NCBI RefSeq assembly: GCF_000526395.1 | Contig: NZ_JAFZ01000002.1 | Coordinates: 64,501 to 128,500 of the forward strand | DNA length: 64,000 bases | Source of the DNA: Aminobacterium mobile DSM 12262 | GTDB taxonomy: Bacteria > Synergistota > Synergistia > Synergistales > Aminobacteriaceae | Direction of reading: 5' to 3' | Shown: positions 24,745 through 35,381 of the stretch, one piece after another | Position numbering within the stretch: the stretch's first letter is position 1 | Layout of the letters: every line of letters starts with the position of its first letter | Program-made: the position numbers and the translations under genes | The notes under the pieces: generated by a model | Database searches by the model: none | The model's input: only the letters and a program-made list of their open reading frames with translations | What the model was told of the DNA's origin: nothing

Positions 24745-27230
24745 TAGCCCTTCACCACCACATTAACAAGCTTATCTGGAACAACAATAATCTTCACTAC
24801 GCCCTTTCCCTCTATTCGACTTCGTACCGCCTCTTCGCCCATAACCTTGTTTTGCAATTCTTCTTTTGAAAGGCCAGCAGGCAAATCTAATCTATGGCGA
24901 ACTTTGCCATTTATCTGGACTACTATGGTGACTGAATCCAGAACAAGGGCAGAAGGATCAGCTTGGGGCCAGGGGAGCATGGACAGCTGTACATCATTGC
25001 CGACAAGCTGCCAGAGTTCTTCACTAATATGAGGGCAGAAAGGGTTAAGGCAAACCAGCAATGCCTCTACTCCTTCTCTGATAAGAGCCCAATCTTTAGC
25101 GTCTTCTGGTTTACATGACGAAGTAGTATTTAAAAGTTCCATGAGCCGAGCAACAGCTGTATTAAACTGTCGTTCCTCTTCTATGTCTCGCGTTACACCA
25201 GCAATAGTCGTATGAATTTTCCTTTTGAAATCGCGACGATCCTGCTGGGTTAAACTCTCCATAGCCACTGGCTCTTTAGAAGCATTTTTTAACCCTTCGA
25301 GGTTTTCTTCTACATAACGCCAAACTCTGTTGAGGAATCGGTGGTTTCCTTCTACGCCTTGCTCAGACCACTCCAGATCATTTCCAGGAGGAGCCGCAAA
25401 GAGAATAAAGAGCCGAGCCGTATCAGAACCGTATTTTTTAATAATTTCATCAGGATCTACAACATTCCCTATGGATTTCGACATTTTTGCCCCATCTTTA
25501 ATGACCATCCCTTGAGTAAGAAGGTTGGTAAAAGGTTCCCGTGCCGTGCACAAACCAAGATCGGCAAAAACCTTCATAAAGAATCGAGAATAGATGAGGT
25601 GCATACAGGCATGCTCTATACCACCAATATATTGATCCACTGGCAACCAATAATCAGCGGCTTCCCGAGAAAAGGGTTTCTTATCATTCCATGGGTCAGT
25701 ATAACGAAGCTGATACCATGAAGAACATATAAAAGTATCCATGGTATCTACCTCACGACGAGCAGGGCCTCCGCATATAGGGCAAACCGTATTACGCCAC
25801 TCGTCGGCTTCTACCAAAGGAGACTGACCGCCTTCTTTAACCGTCAGATCTGTAGGCAGCAAGACTGGAAGGTCTTTTTCCGGCACAGGAACAACTCCAC
25901 AATGATCGCAATACACCACAGGAATAGGAGCACCCCAATAACGTTGACGGGAGATAAGCCAATCTCGAATACGGAAGTTCACCTCGCGTTTGCAGAACTT
26001 CTTCTCCTCGCCCCAGTCGAGCATACGAACAATAGCTTCTTGAGTAGGCAAGCCACTAAACTCGCCAGAGTTAAAAGATAATCCGTCCTCTTCGAAAGCC
26101 TCTTTCATTGTTTCCCCGTCTAGCTTCTCTCCATCAGAGGGCTGAATAACGACTGTCACTGGAATATTATACTTTCTGGCGAACTCGAAGTCTCGCTGAT
26201 CATGGGCCGGAACTCCCATAATTGCTCCCGTACCGTAATCCATCAAAATATAGTTCGCAATCCACAAGGGAGCTTCTTTGCCAGTTACCGGATTAGTGGC
26301 ATAGAAACCTGTAAAAATTCCCTTCTTCTCTCCACCTACAGCCGTTCGGTCTATTTCGCTCTGGCTAATACACTCGTCTACAAAAGCCCTAATCTCAGAT
26401 CCATTAGACGCTTTCTCTATAATAGTTTCTACAAGAGGATGTTCAGGAGCCAACGCCAGGAACGTAACGCCAAAAATCGTGTCAAATCGAGTAGTAAAGG
26501 TCTCGATTTGCTGGTCAAGTTCTTTCGCATGGAAAGTAAGACGAGCTCCCTCTGAACGCCCAATCCAATTTTTCTGCATTAGACGCACTCGTTCCGGCCA
26601 GCCAGGAAGATGGTCCAGATCGTCAAGAAGTTCCTGCGCATAATCTGTAATGCGGAAAAACCACTGCTCAAGATTTTTCTTCACGACTTTCGTATTACAA
26701 CGCCAACAGTGTCCTTCGCTATCTACCTGCTCATTCGCCAATACTGTATTACATTTGTTACACCAATTTACCGGTGCCTTCTTCCGGTACGCCAACCCCT
26801 TCTTAAAAAACTGAAGGAAAATCCATTGCGTCCAGCGATAATAATCAGGTTCGCATGTCTCTACACATCGTCGCCAGTCATAGCTGCAGCCCATCCGTTT
26901 CAACTGATCGATCATGTGTTCAATATTGTTCTTCGTCCACGTATACGGTGGAAGGCCATATTTTAGGGCTGCGTTTTCTGCAGGGAGGCCGAAGGCATCA
27001 AACCCCATAGGATGTAAAACATTGTACCCTTTCTTCCATAGGAATCGAGCCATCATATCACCAATGGAATAATTGCGGAGGTGCCCCATATGAAGAGCAC
27101 CGCTAGGGTAAGGGAACATCTCAAGACAATAAAACTTCTTTTTGGAAGGATCGTTTTCTACGTTAAACGTTCCTTCTTCCTCCCATATTTTTTGCCATTT
27201 TTGCTCAATAGAATGGAAATCATAAGCCAT
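24744..27230 (-). CDS. leuS: leucine-tRNA ligase
   Basis: Leucyl-tRNA synthetase, 828 residues, class I. The HIGH motif is [11 protein letters not shown] (about 42-52). The CP1 editing domain is at about 220-410 with [13 protein letters not shown] zinc-type insert reads [10 protein letters not shown], and the KMSKS loop is [11 protein letters not shown]. The C-terminal anticodon-binding and LeuS-specific domains end in [14 protein letters not shown] choose ATG at 27230 ([12 protein letters not shown]) because AGGAGG lies seven bases upstream. A GTG at 27248 overlaps that site. No T-box is visible. Confidence 0.97.
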   Translation of the reverse strand: MAYDFHSIEQKWQKIWEEEGTFNVENDPSKKKFYCLEMFPYPSGALHMGHLRNYSIGDMMARFLWKKGYNVLHPMGFDAFGLPAENAALKYGLPPYTWTKNNIEHMIDQLKRMGCSYDWRRCVETCEPDYYRWTQWIFLQFFKKGLAYRKKAPVNWCNKCNTVLANEQVDSEGHCWRCNTKVVKKNLEQWFFRITDYAQELLDDLDHLPGWPERVRLMQKNWIGRSEGARLTFHAKELDQQIETFTTRFDTIFGVTFLALAPEHPLVETIIEKASNGSEIRAFVDECISQSEIDRTAVGGEKKGIFTGFYATNPVTGKEAPLWIANYILMDYGTGAIMGVPAHDQRDFEFARKYNIPVTVVIQPSDGEKLDGETMKEAFEEDGLSFNSGEFSGLPTQEAIVRMLDWGEEKKFCKREVNFRIRDWLISRQRYWGAPIPVVYCDHCGVVPVPEKDLPVLLPTDLTVKEGGQSPLVEADEWRNTVCPICGGPARREVDTMDTFICSSWYQLRYTDPWNDKKPFSREAADYWLPVDQYIGGIEHACMHLIYSRFFMKVFADLGLCTAREPFTNLLTQGMVIKDGAKMSKSIGNVVDPDEIIKKYGSDTARLFILFAAPPGNDLEWSEQGVEGNHRFLNRVWRYVEENLEGLKNASKEPVAMESLTQQDRRDFKRKIHTTIAGVTRDIEEERQFNTAVARLMELLNTTSSCKPEDAKDWALIREGVEALLVCLNPFCPHISEELWQLVGNDVQLSMLPWPQADPSALVLDSVTIVVQINGKVRHRLDLPAGLSKEELQNKVMGEEAVRSRIEGKGVVKIIVVPDKLVNVVVKG

Positions 27231-27308
27231 GCATCTGCCTCCTTGCACTCAATACATGAAATCGTATTTAGGGATTATATCCCTCAGACTTAAAATGTGC
27301 AAAAATTC

Positions 27309-28100
27309 TTACGAAGGATCTTCCTCTTTTGCACGTCTAAGGAACGGTTTTATCAAATCCATAGGGAGCGGGAAAAACGTCGTAGAATTCCTCTCGCTGG
27401 CAATTTCTTTCAATGTTTGCAAATAACGGAGTTGTAATGTTATGGGAGAGACCTCCATCTGGCGAGCAGCTTCGCTCAAAGTTGTAGCTGCCTGCAATTC
27501 TCCCTCTGCATTAATAATCTTTGACCGCCGCTCTCGCTCTGCTTCTGCTTGTTTCGCCATCGCTCGTTTCATGGCCTCAGGCAATTCAAGTTCTTTCACT
27601 TCCACAGCGCTTACTTTGATTCCCCACGGATCTGTCCTCTCATCAATAATTTTCTGGAGAGCGCTATTGATCTTCTCTCTGGACGAAAGAACCTCATCTA
27701 GTTCCGCAGCACCAATTACCGAGCGAAGAGTGGTCTGAGACAAAAGACTCGTAGCCAGCATGTAATTTTCCACTTCAATAACAGAGTTAGTTGGATCCAT
27801 AACCCTGAAGTAGACAACTGCATTCACCTTGATAGGAACATTATCTCGAGTAATAACTTCCTGTACTGGAACATCAAGAGTGACCACTCGAAGGTCTACT
27901 CTTATAATCTTATCGACAAATGGTATCACTATAACCAAACCTGGCCCTTTTGCCCCCGCTAGTCTACCAAGACGAAAGACGACAACTCGCTGAAATTCTG
28001 GGACTATCTTAATTGCCGATGCCAAGAAAAAAAGAAGAATAATGATAAACCCAAAAGAGCTGCCTAGATTAAAAAGGAAATATAAAAGACCATCCATCAT
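27309..28100 (-). CDS. slipin (stomatin-like SPFH protein)
   Basis: This 263-residue protein has one N-terminal membrane segment (about 8-29) and an SPFH/band 7 domain (about 30-210, with [30 protein letters not shown]). A coiled-coil part with [22 protein letters not shown] follows. Slipins associate with NfeD proteases, and here the NfeD gene ends two bases upstream. They form membrane microdomain complexes of unclear purpose, possibly membrane stress or protein turnover. Confidence 0.92.
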   Translation of the reverse strand: MMDGLLYFLFNLGSSFGFIIILLFFLASAIKIVPEFQRVVVFRLGRLAGAKGPGLVIVIPFVDKIIRVDLRVVTLDVPVQEVITRDNVPIKVNAVVYFRVMDPTNSVIEVENYMLATSLLSQTTLRSVIGAAELDEVLSSREKINSALQKIIDERTDPWGIKVSAVEVKELELPEAMKRAMAKQAEAERERRSKIINAEGELQAATTLSEAARQMEVSPITLQLRYLQTLKEIASERNSTTFFPLPMDLIKPFLRRAKEEDPS

Positions 28101-28102
28101 AT

Positions 28103-29470
28103 TTAACTCCCCTCTCTTTCGTTCAGAACAGATTCTTCCCGTTCTACAGCCACGACAAGAACCAAGCCCTCTACTTCAACAACCCGAACTGGCGTACCTG
28201 GCAAAAGTCTTTCCCCAGATTCGCTTCGCGCCTTCCAAAGCTCCCCATGGCACTTAACCAATCCATCCGGTTCCAATGCTTCAAGAACTTCCGCCCTATA
28301 CCCAACAAGTCCTTCCTGGCCAGAATAGGGCTGTCTCCTCATAGATTTCCAAATATATACTACGGCAACACAGAATAAAAAAGAGATGGCTACTGTCATT
28401 CCCACAATAACGCTTCGCGATACATTCAATAGCTCACCCCCTGGAGCACGGAAAAGAATTAGCCCTCCCGTCACGAGAGCTGCCATTCCGAACAAACTCA
28501 AAATACCGATCCCACCTACGAGAAGGTCAAGAATAATCACTATAACTCCCGCTAGTAGCAGAATAAGCCCTGCCCAATTAAAGGGAAGCATTCGAAGGCC
28601 ATAAGCCCCCATAAGAGCCATTACAGCTCCAGATGTTCCCAACACAAATCCTCCCGGAGTCAAAACTTCCATAACAATAGCAAAAATACCTGCCGTTAAA
28701 AGGATATACGCCACATTAGGGTCAGAAAGGAACTGAAGCATTTTTTCCCGAGGAGTCATGTCTATTTTTACTATAGTAGCTCCTGAGACCGATAGCAAAC
28801 GCTCTCTCCCCTGAACAACCACAGGACGTCCATCAATAAAGCGTAATAACTCTTCCTCGTCACTCGCAATGACATCTATTATATTGCTCTTCAAAGCCTC
28901 TTGAGCCGTAAAGGAGAGACTTTCCGTCACCATTTTCTCAGCAATAGAGGAATTTCGCTTCCGCATTTGAGCTAAAGATCTCATATGAGCGGCTAAATCA
29001 TTTGTCACTTTTCGCTTCATCTCTTCATCGGGAACATCCTTGCCAGAAGCCACTACTGGATGAGCCGCCCCCACATTAGTCCCTGGCGCCATAGCTGCTA
29101 TATGGGCAGCTTCTAAAAGGAACGCCCCTGCCGAAGCAGCTCGTGCCCCTTTAGGAGAAACCCATATCACTACAGGAAGAGGAGCATCAAGAAGAGAAGC
29201 TGTCATAGCTCTCATTGATGAGACAAGTCCACCTGGCGTATCAAGAGTAAAAACAACCGCTTCGGCCTGACTTTGCAGTGATTCTTCCATAATACGACCC
29301 ATATATGATTCCATGGAAATTCCTACTGTTCCTTCCAGTGGAGCTATAACAACAATACTGCCAGAGACAGTTGAAGCATTTAAAACAGTGGTCATAAAAA
29401 CGAACAAAAACAAGGCCCGCAGCCACGTTCCAACTCCCTTTGCCAACTGCCACTGCTTCCAGAGTCTCAC
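28103..29470 (-). CDS. NfeD family membrane serine protease
   Basis: This 455-residue protein of the long NfeD class (NfeD1b) is the partner of the adjacent slipin. It has a signal peptide, then a ClpP/SppA-like domain with the catalytic Ser near [16 protein letters not shown] and Lys further on, then four membrane segments (about 265-385) and a C-terminal OB-fold NfeD domain (about 400-455). I choose GTG at 29470, seven bases after GAAGGAGG; it overlaps the radA stop as GTGA. An upstream ATG would lie within radA. Confidence 0.9.
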   Translation of the reverse strand: MRLWKQWQLAKGVGTWLRALFLFVFMTTVLNASTVSGSIVVIAPLEGTVGISMESYMGRIMEESLQSQAEAVVFTLDTPGGLVSSMRAMTASLLDAPLPVVIWVSPKGARAASAGAFLLEAAHIAAMAPGTNVGAAHPVVASGKDVPDEEMKRKVTNDLAAHMRSLAQMRKRNSSIAEKMVTESLSFTAQEALKSNIIDVIASDEEELLRFIDGRPVVVQGRERLLSVSGATIVKIDMTPREKMLQFLSDPNVAYILLTAGIFAIVMEVLTPGGFVLGTSGAVMALMGAYGLRMLPFNWAGLILLLAGVIVIILDLLVGGIGILSLFGMAALVTGGLILFRAPGGELLNVSRSVIVGMTVAISFLFCVAVVYIWKSMRRQPYSGQEGLVGYRAEVLEALEPDGLVKCHGELWKARSESGERLLPGTPVRVVEVEGLVLVVAVEREESVLNEREGS

Positions 29471-30810
29471 GGCATAACCTCCTTCAGAACATCTCGCAAA
29501 GTTCTCACCGCACAAATATCCATTTCGTGAGGATATTCTCCCTTCTGCTGTGCGCTTACTATCGCTCTTTTAAATCCAAGTCGCGCAGCCTCTCGCAACC
29601 TTGTTCCAATGCGACCTACGGGACGAATTTCACCTGCCAATCCAACCTCACCCAGAAAACAACAATCCGCTGGCAATGATCTGTCACAAACAGAGGATGC
29701 CAATGCTACTGCTACTGCTAGATCAGCTCCGGGATCCTTTATAACCAAACCACCAGTTACATTCATATATATATCAAAAGAACTGCTGGGAATACCACCT
29801 CGTCTTTCGAGCACAGCTACAAGAAGATGAACCTTATTAATATCTATGCCCCTCGCCGTTCGTCTTGGGTATGGGAAACTCGTAGCGTTCGCCAATCCCT
29901 GAATTTCCGCCACAAAAGGAACTGATCCTTCCATAACCACCGTCATCGCTACTCCAGGCACAGAAACATCTGCCTTATTCCAATACAACCCGCTGGGGTC
30001 ATCTACAGCCACGAGGCCTTGCTCCGTCATTTCAAAAATTCCAAGCTCATCGGTATTCCCGTATCTATTCTTTGTTCCTCGAAGCATACGATACGCCGAC
30101 ACATCATCACCAGAAAAAAGGAGAACTACATCTACCATATGCTCCAATAACATAGGACCGGCAATACGCCCTTCTTTCGTAATATGCCCTACCATCACAA
30201 AAGGAACATGTACTCCTTTAGCGCAATCTATGCACCGTTGCGCCACAGTTCGGACCTGAGAGGGTGTGCCCGGCCAGCCAGACTCTTCTGGATCTTTCAT
30301 GGCCTGTACACTATCAAGTACTATTAATTGATGGTCTTCTATGTGGGAAAGAGCCGTTTCCACATCACTATCACAAAAAAGATCCACATTTTTATTCACA
30401 GCATGAAGACGTTTGGCTCTAAGAGCCACTTGAGAAGCAGATTCCTCCCCTGAGATATAAAGCACGCGTTTCCCCTGGTCAGCCATAGCTCCGCACACCT
30501 GCAAAAGCAAAGTAGATTTACCTATTCCCGGCTGTCCGCCAAGAAGCGCCACCCCTCCTGGCACCCATCCTCCTCCTAGAACACGATCAAGCTCTAAAAT
30601 TCCTGAAGGAATACGGGCTGGCGGTTGCACGTCAATAATATTCATTGCCGCTGCAGGTGACGTACGAGAACTCCCCTTCCCTAGCCCCTCCATCTCCTCT
30701 TTAACGTACGTTCCCCACATGCCACAAGCAGAACACCGTCCTACCCATGTAAGACTTACATTCCCGCAATTGGAACATACATATCGTGCTCCACCATCTT
30801 TTTTCGCCAT
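29467..30810 (-). CDS. radA: DNA repair protein RadA (Sms)
   Basis: This 447-residue RecA-like helicase acts in branch migration during recombination. It has a zinc finger (CSNCGNVSLTWVGRCSACG, about 12-30), Walker A GGQPGIGKSTLL (about 90-101), the family KNRYG motif in RGTKNRYGNTDELG, and a C-terminal Lon-like domain (about 290-447). It overlaps nfeD by four bases. A 144-base divergent gap separates it from hisD. Confidence 0.96.
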   Translation of the reverse strand: MAKKDGGARYVCSNCGNVSLTWVGRCSACGMWGTYVKEEMEGLGKGSSRTSPAAAMNIIDVQPPARIPSGILELDRVLGGGWVPGGVALLGGQPGIGKSTLLLQVCGAMADQGKRVLYISGEESASQVALRAKRLHAVNKNVDLFCDSDVETALSHIEDHQLIVLDSVQAMKDPEESGWPGTPSQVRTVAQRCIDCAKGVHVPFVMVGHITKEGRIAGPMLLEHMVDVVLLFSGDDVSAYRMLRGTKNRYGNTDELGIFEMTEQGLVAVDDPSGLYWNKADVSVPGVAMTVVMEGSVPFVAEIQGLANATSFPYPRRTARGIDINKVHLLVAVLERRGGIPSSSFDIYMNVTGGLVIKDPGADLAVAVALASSVCDRSLPADCCFLGEVGLAGEIRPVGRIGTRLREAARLGFKRAIVSAQQKGEYPHEMDICAVRTLRDVLKEVMP

Positions 30811-30871
30811 TTCATCGTCCCTCTCATAGAAGTGACTAAATTGTATCCTTATTTTTTTTACATGTCGATAC

Positions 30872-30900
30872 TTTACAGATATAGAAGATCATGATAACAT
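30872..30900 (+). promoter_or_regulatory. hisD operon promoter (-35 TTTACA, -10 TAACAT)
   Basis: TTTACA (30872-30877), a 17-base spacer, then TAACAT (30895-30900) with an upstream TGA. Transcription would start near 30907. The radA promoter on the other strand is not clear. Confidence 0.55.
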
Positions 30901-30914
30901 GCCATTCAAATTAA

Positions 30915-30938
30915 TTATCACATTATCATTTTATCACG
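30915..30938 (+). repeat. three tandem TTATCANN repeats in the hisD leader
   Basis: TTATCACA, TTATCATT and TTATCACG lie end to end at an exact 8-base period (30915, 30923, 30931), just after the predicted transcription start and just before the hisD ribosome binding site. A TGATAA in the opposite orientation lies at 30892-30897. An operator is possible, but short AT-rich repeats can arise by chance. Confidence 0.5.
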
Positions 30939-30954
30939 ATAAAGGATGGCATAC

Positions 30955-32211
30955 ATGCGCTATATAAAACAACCTCAAGTAGTTTCTTGCGATGGGAACA
31001 ACACCTTTCAGCACGTTACACAAAATATTGTTATGCGGGTGCAAGAGGAAGGTTGGCCTGCTGTGAAAGAATATGCCCGCGATTTCGATAATTATAAAGG
31101 GTCTTTTTACGTCTCCCAAGAAGAAACGAACCAGGCCCTATCCTCTCTTCCCTCCTCTATTCGCAGCGCCCTGGAACGAGCTATCACAAATGTGAGGATT
31201 TTTCATAAACGACAAAAAGAAATGTTCCAACCCATATTGTGCCCAATCGAAAAAGGGGTCACGGCAAGCTTACGTTTTTTGCCAGTCCGACGGGCCGCCA
31301 TATATACCCCAGCTGGACGATACCCTCTCCCGAGCACTGCTATTATGGGTATTGTTCCCGCTCAGGAAGCAGGGGTCCAGGAAGTGGTCTTGTTTTCCCC
31401 ACCTACAAAAGAGGGAAAACTGGCTCCAGTAATTGCGGCTACTGCCGCCTTGCTGGGCATAAAAGAAGTATGGGCTCTTGGTGGAGCTCATGGTGTTGCT
31501 GCTATGGCTACAGGAGCAGGCCCTATCAAAAAAGTCGACATGATCGTTGGCCCTGGAAATGCCTATGTTACTGAAGCTAAGCGAATTCTATCTGGCATTG
31601 TAGGAATAGATGGACTGGCTGGCCCAAGTGAGGTTCTTATTATTGCTGATAATACAGCGCACCCTCTCTGGCTAGCTGCCGATATTGCCGCTCAGTCTGA
31701 ACACGATCCTATGGCCACTAGCACTCTTCTCTGTACCGATGAAGATATCGCAATACAAACACTTAAAAAATTGAATAAATTATTAGAAACCCTTCCTACG
31801 GCAAATATTGCAAAACAGGCTTGGGAAACAAATGGAACCATCGCTGTATGCTCTTTAAAAGAAGCTATTATCGAATGTAATAAACTCGCCCCCGAACATC
31901 TTCAGCTTTGTGTAGATACTCCAGAGAATGTTTTAGGGGCATGCACATCCTATGGTGCTGCTTTTCTAGGAAACTGGACACCTGTTCCCTTTGGAGACTA
32001 TATTGCCGGGACAAATCATACTCTCCCAACCAGCAACAGGGCCCGTTATGCAGGAGGGCTCTGGACCGGTACCTTCTTACGCCCCATGACCTCACTACAT
32101 ATTGATAGGAACGGGGCAGAACTTTTAGCGGAAGACGGCATGAACCTGGCCCATATTGAGGGACTCGCCGCCCATAGTCTGTCTATGGCTTTACGGAGGA
32201 ACCGTCCATGA
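30955..32211 (+). CDS. hisD: histidinol dehydrogenase
   Basis: HisD oxidises histidinol to histidine in two NAD+-dependent steps. The 418-residue sequence has the conserved GPGNAYVTEAKR and GPSEVLI(I)AD, and zinc site residues in QSEHDP and PEHLQ. The C-terminal half has THTLPT-like NHTLPTSNRARYAGGL. ATG at 30955 has AAAGG nine bases upstream. An earlier ATG at 30946 directly abuts that site. It is the first gene of the his operon. Confidence 0.96.
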   Translation: MRYIKQPQVVSCDGNNTFQHVTQNIVMRVQEEGWPAVKEYARDFDNYKGSFYVSQEETNQALSSLPSSIRSALERAITNVRIFHKRQKEMFQPILCPIEKGVTASLRFLPVRRAAIYTPAGRYPLPSTAIMGIVPAQEAGVQEVVLFSPPTKEGKLAPVIAATAALLGIKEVWALGGAHGVAAMATGAGPIKKVDMIVGPGNAYVTEAKRILSGIVGIDGLAGPSEVLIIADNTAHPLWLAADIAAQSEHDPMATSTLLCTDEDIAIQTLKKLNKLLETLPTANIAKQAWETNGTIAVCSLKEAIIECNKLAPEHLQLCVDTPENVLGACTSYGAAFLGNWTPVPFGDYIAGTNHTLPTSNRARYAGGLWTGTFLRPMTSLHIDRNGAELLAEDGMNLAHIEGLAAHSLSMALRRNRP

Positions 32212-33419
32212 ATCGTCTACCACGAGGCTGTATCAATGTAGGGGGCTCTGTAGCTATTTCTATGGATCGCTGCAGAAAAGTTTTTATGGACCTCTTTGCT
32301 CCTTTTGGGTATGAACCTTTCTGGCCATCAGTTCTACAACTTCTGGAATCGGCTTGGCCACATCTTCCGCTCCCTTTTCGTCGTCGACTTATTGCTCTCA
32401 ACACACCCTACGGGGAACCATGCTGCCTAAAAGCCGATTTAACTTTAGCGGCAGTCGCTTATTTCGCTTCTCACTATGCCCCCGGACAGCAACCTTTACG
32501 CCTTTGTTATGCTGATCGTATTTTTAAGAGACCCGAAAGGCATGAGAACCGTATAGAAAGCTTCCAGATAGGCGCCGAGCTTTTGGGGTGGGAGGGAGAG
32601 GGCGCCGACATAGAGATACTCTGGCTCTTATTGCAATGGCTCGACGGGATAGGACTTGATCAGAGTGTTCTTGTTATTGGCGATGTAACCTTTCTTCAGT
32701 ACGCTCTGACCAACGTAAAGGCTACGGTGGCAGAGCGCCTTTCAACATACCTTCAGGAGGGGAATCTCGTAGCGTATGAAAAGGCTCTCTCTACATATGA
32801 CATTCCAGAATATAGCTATAACATTCTGAAACATCTTCCCCATCTGAAAGGGGGGGAAGGCATTCTAAATAGAGGAGACAGTCTCATCGGTTCGTCGCAA
32901 CATTTGGCTCCTCTACGGAAAATATTTCACACTCTTGATGATCTTGGATATGCCGAGAGAATTACATTAGATCTGAGTCTAATTCGAGAGCTTCATTATT
33001 ATAGCGGTCCAGTCTTTCATATCTATGCCTGCCCATCTGGTCCTCTGATAGGTGGAGGCGGTCGCTATGATGGGCTCCTTGCAGAATATGGGCTAGGGGG
33101 CCAAGCAATTGGCTTCGCCGTTGACCTGGAAGAAATAGCCACTCTATCTCATCATTTCTCAACGCCCCGTTCCGCCATGATATGGAGCGCACTTCTTCCG
33201 CCAGAGTCTGCATTAAAGCGTGCTTCAGCCATATTCAAACGTGGCATAAGAGGAGAAATAAGCTGGAATAATAATGAGAAGCAATCTTATGATTCAGCTA
33301 AAGAAAGAGGCTATGAATGGTGGATCAATCTGGCAACAGAAGAGGTAACGAACCTGAAAACACACAAAAAAACGCCCCTTACACTATGGAAGAGGGGGGA
33401 GATACCATGCTCACAATAG
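32208..33419 (+). CDS. hisZ: ATP phosphoribosyltransferase regulatory subunit
   Basis: HisZ is a catalytically dead class II histidyl-tRNA synthetase paralogue that activates the short HisG enzyme and carries its histidine feedback control. The 403-residue protein keeps the synthetase fold, with the LCYADRIFK-like motif 2 region and GGGGRYDGLL (about 282-291), but lacks an anticodon-binding domain. It overlaps hisD by four bases and hisG by 13. With the short HisG downstream the hetero-octamer assignment is firm. Confidence 0.9.
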   Translation: MNRLPRGCINVGGSVAISMDRCRKVFMDLFAPFGYEPFWPSVLQLLESAWPHLPLPFRRRLIALNTPYGEPCCLKADLTLAAVAYFASHYAPGQQPLRLCYADRIFKRPERHENRIESFQIGAELLGWEGEGADIEILWLLLQWLDGIGLDQSVLVIGDVTFLQYALTNVKATVAERLSTYLQEGNLVAYEKALSTYDIPEYSYNILKHLPHLKGGEGILNRGDSLIGSSQHLAPLRKIFHTLDDLGYAERITLDLSLIRELHYYSGPVFHIYACPSGPLIGGGGRYDGLLAEYGLGGQAIGFAVDLEEIATLSHHFSTPRSAMIWSALLPPESALKRASAIFKRGIRGEISWNNNEKQSYDSAKERGYEWWINLATEEVTNLKTHKKTPLTLWKRGEIPCSQ

Positions 33420-34057
33420 CTTTACCAACAGGCCGCGTCATGAGAAATGCTATAGATTTTTGTGAAGAGATGGGGCTCCCAGTAGCAAAATTGAGAGAAA
33501 CTGGACGTCAATTAGTTGTTCAAGAAGGGGATTTCCGTTACATACTGTCTAAACCTTCAGATGTTCCTCTTTATGTAAGCCACGGGGTTGCTGATATTGC
33601 TCTTGCGGGAAGCGATGTACTCAGAGAATGTACTGTGGATTACGTAGAACTAGCAGACACAGGGCGTGGACAGTGTCGGATCGTTATAGCCGGACCTCAA
33701 AAATTAAGAGTTCTCTTTTCTGGACACCCATCAGAGCTAATGTGGCTCAAAGTTGCTACAAAATATCCCCATATAGCTGACTCTTACTTTTCAGAAATGG
33801 GCGTCCAGGTAGAAATAATTCACCTTCACGGATCCATAGAACTTGCGCCAACTCTCGGCATGAGCGACTGTATTCTCGACATTGTTCAGACAGGAGACAC
33901 GCTTATAGCCAATAAACTAGTAGTACTTAAGGAAATAGCGCCCGTCTCTCTTCGGCTTATAGCAAGCCGGCAAAGTGTCTCTTTAAAGTGGCAACAAACA
34001 ATGGCTCTTCTTAAGACCATAACAACACCGAAAGGAGAAACGTCATATGAGCACTGA
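33407..34057 (+). CDS. hisG: ATP phosphoribosyltransferase, short form
   Basis: HisG makes the first committed step, joining ATP and PRPP. At 216 residues it is the short form without the C-terminal regulatory domain, so it needs HisZ. Landmarks are LTIALPTGR at the start, DVPLYVSHGVADIALAGSDV and the PRPP loop DCILDIVQTGDTL (about 157-169). I choose ATG at 33407 with GGGGGAGA upstream. A long upstream frame lies inside hisZ. It overlaps hisB by 11 bases. Confidence 0.95.
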   Translation: MLTIALPTGRVMRNAIDFCEEMGLPVAKLRETGRQLVVQEGDFRYILSKPSDVPLYVSHGVADIALAGSDVLRECTVDYVELADTGRGQCRIVIAGPQKLRVLFSGHPSELMWLKVATKYPHIADSYFSEMGVQVEIIHLHGSIELAPTLGMSDCILDIVQTGDTLIANKLVVLKEIAPVSLRLIASRQSVSLKWQQTMALLKTITTPKGETSYEH

Positions 34058-34616
34058 ACTAGAGCGGCAAAGCAGAGAAACATCCGTTTCTCTATGTATA
34101 TCTATCCCAGGAGATACGTGGACTCTAGATATACCCTGCGGCTTCCTTCGTCATATGATCCATCTTTTTCTCTTTCATAGCAACATTGGGGCTATTATCA
34201 AAGCCACTGGAGACCTCAAAGTAGATGCCCACCATCTTACGGAGGATATAGGAATTCTTCTCGGCAGGGCTTTTCTGAAAGAGCTGGAAGGACAAACTAT
34301 ACATCGTTACGGCTGGTGCGCTATGCCTATGGATGGCTCCCTTGCTCTTGTAGCAGTAGACATTAGTGGGCGGGGACAATTCTTTTGGGATGGAACTTTC
34401 CCTACAGCCACATGTGGAGATTTTGATCTTGAGTTAGTTCCTGAATTTTGGAAGGCATTTTGCAGGGAAAGCCGCATGACAATCCATGGACGTTTGTTGG
34501 CTGTAGATAATAGTCATCATGGCACGGAGGCTCTTTTTAAAGGTATAGGGCGGGCAATGAAAGACGCCGTAACATCTACAGACAGTCTTCAATCCACAAA
34601 AGGAATACTATTATGA
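34047..34616 (+). CDS. hisB: imidazoleglycerol-phosphate dehydratase
   Basis: IGPD, 189 residues, removes water from imidazoleglycerol phosphate. The metal-binding motifs DAHHLTED (about 60-67) and DNSHHGTEALFK (about 152-163) are intact. The usual FLDHM is FLRHM here, with the histidine kept but Asp replaced by Arg, and the N-terminal strands are divergent. There is no fused phosphatase domain, so histidinol-phosphate phosphatase must be encoded elsewhere. Confidence 0.92.
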   Translation: MSTELERQSRETSVSLCISIPGDTWTLDIPCGFLRHMIHLFLFHSNIGAIIKATGDLKVDAHHLTEDIGILLGRAFLKELEGQTIHRYGWCAMPMDGSLALVAVDISGRGQFFWDGTFPTATCGDFDLELVPEFWKAFCRESRMTIHGRLLAVDNSHHGTEALFKGIGRAMKDAVTSTDSLQSTKGILL

Positions 34617-34658
34617 TCGACACTCAAATATATTTTATAGAAATTGGAGAGGTTTTTC

Positions 34659-35381
34659 ATGATTATTTATCCCGCTATTGATCTTTACAAAAACAAGGTT
34701 GTTCGACTTCGACAGGGAGATTTTAGCCAACCGGTGTATTATCCTCTCTCACCTCTGACTGCTGCCAAATCTTTTGTAGAAGCTGGAGCATCGTGGGTTC
34801 ATATTATAGATCTAGAAGGAGCCCAAGAGGGGCATCCTGCCCATTTACACATAATAAAGCCTATGCGGGAACTAGGACTTTCTGTTCAATACGGAGGCGG
34901 GCTTCGAACTATCAAAGACGTAAAAGAAGCTTTTCAGGCCGGTGCTAGTCGCCTCTATGTCGGAAGCCTCATTTGTCAATACAAAGACATAGCAGAGCAG
35001 CTCTACAAAAGTTGGGGAGACCTCATTATTCCAGCTATAGACATTAAAAGAGGGAAAGTGACAGTCAAAGGATGGACAACAACTCTTCAGTATTCTCCCG
35101 CCCATCTCCTGGACTATATGTATTACATTGGCTACACCACCATGCTCGTAACAGCTGTTCAAAAAGACGGTACGGCAGAGGGTCCAGACAAAAATCTCTA
35201 CATCAAGCTTAAGCAAAAATTTCCAGGCCTCTATTTTATTGCTGCAGGGGGTATCGCTTCTCTAGTAGATATAGCAGAACTCAAAGCCATGGGATTAGAA
35301 GGAGCTGTAGTAGGACGAGCTCTTTATGATGGAATCATACATCTAAAGGATATTTTAAATGAGGTGGCTCTATGTCAATAA
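34659..35381 (+). CDS. hisA: HisA isomerase (ProFAR to PRFAR)
   Basis: HisA is a (beta-alpha)8 barrel of 240 residues that converts ProFAR to PRFAR. The catalytic Asp is in YPAIDLYKN (residue 8), with a second acidic residue in VTAVQKDGTAEGP and the phosphate sites in QYGGGLRT and AAGGI. ATG at 34659 has GGAGAGG upstream; a start five codons earlier is unsupported. Only 42 bases separate it from hisB, where hisH is normally found. Confidence 0.95.
   Translation: MIIYPAIDLYKNKVVRLRQGDFSQPVYYPLSPLTAAKSFVEAGASWVHIIDLEGAQEGHPAHLHIIKPMRELGLSVQYGGGLRTIKDVKEAFQAGASRLYVGSLICQYKDIAEQLYKSWGDLIIPAIDIKRGKVTVKGWTTTLQYSPAHLLDYMYYIGYTTMLVTAVQKDGTAEGPDKNLYIKLKQKFPGLYFIAAGGIASLVDIAELKAMGLEGAVVGRALYDGIIHLKDILNEVALCQ

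Noticed and set aside
27249-27308. Possible T-box or attenuator before leuS
   Set aside because: The 60-odd bases hold only a short AGGGAT/ATCCCT hairpin without a T-box core or a T-run.
30892-30897. TGATAA as a common operator at rpsO, hisD, infC and rpmH
   Set aside because: In these cases TGA is the extended -10 element and TAA/TAT is part of the -10, so the match needs no repressor. Only the tandem copies at hisD and the rpsO palindrome remain of interest.
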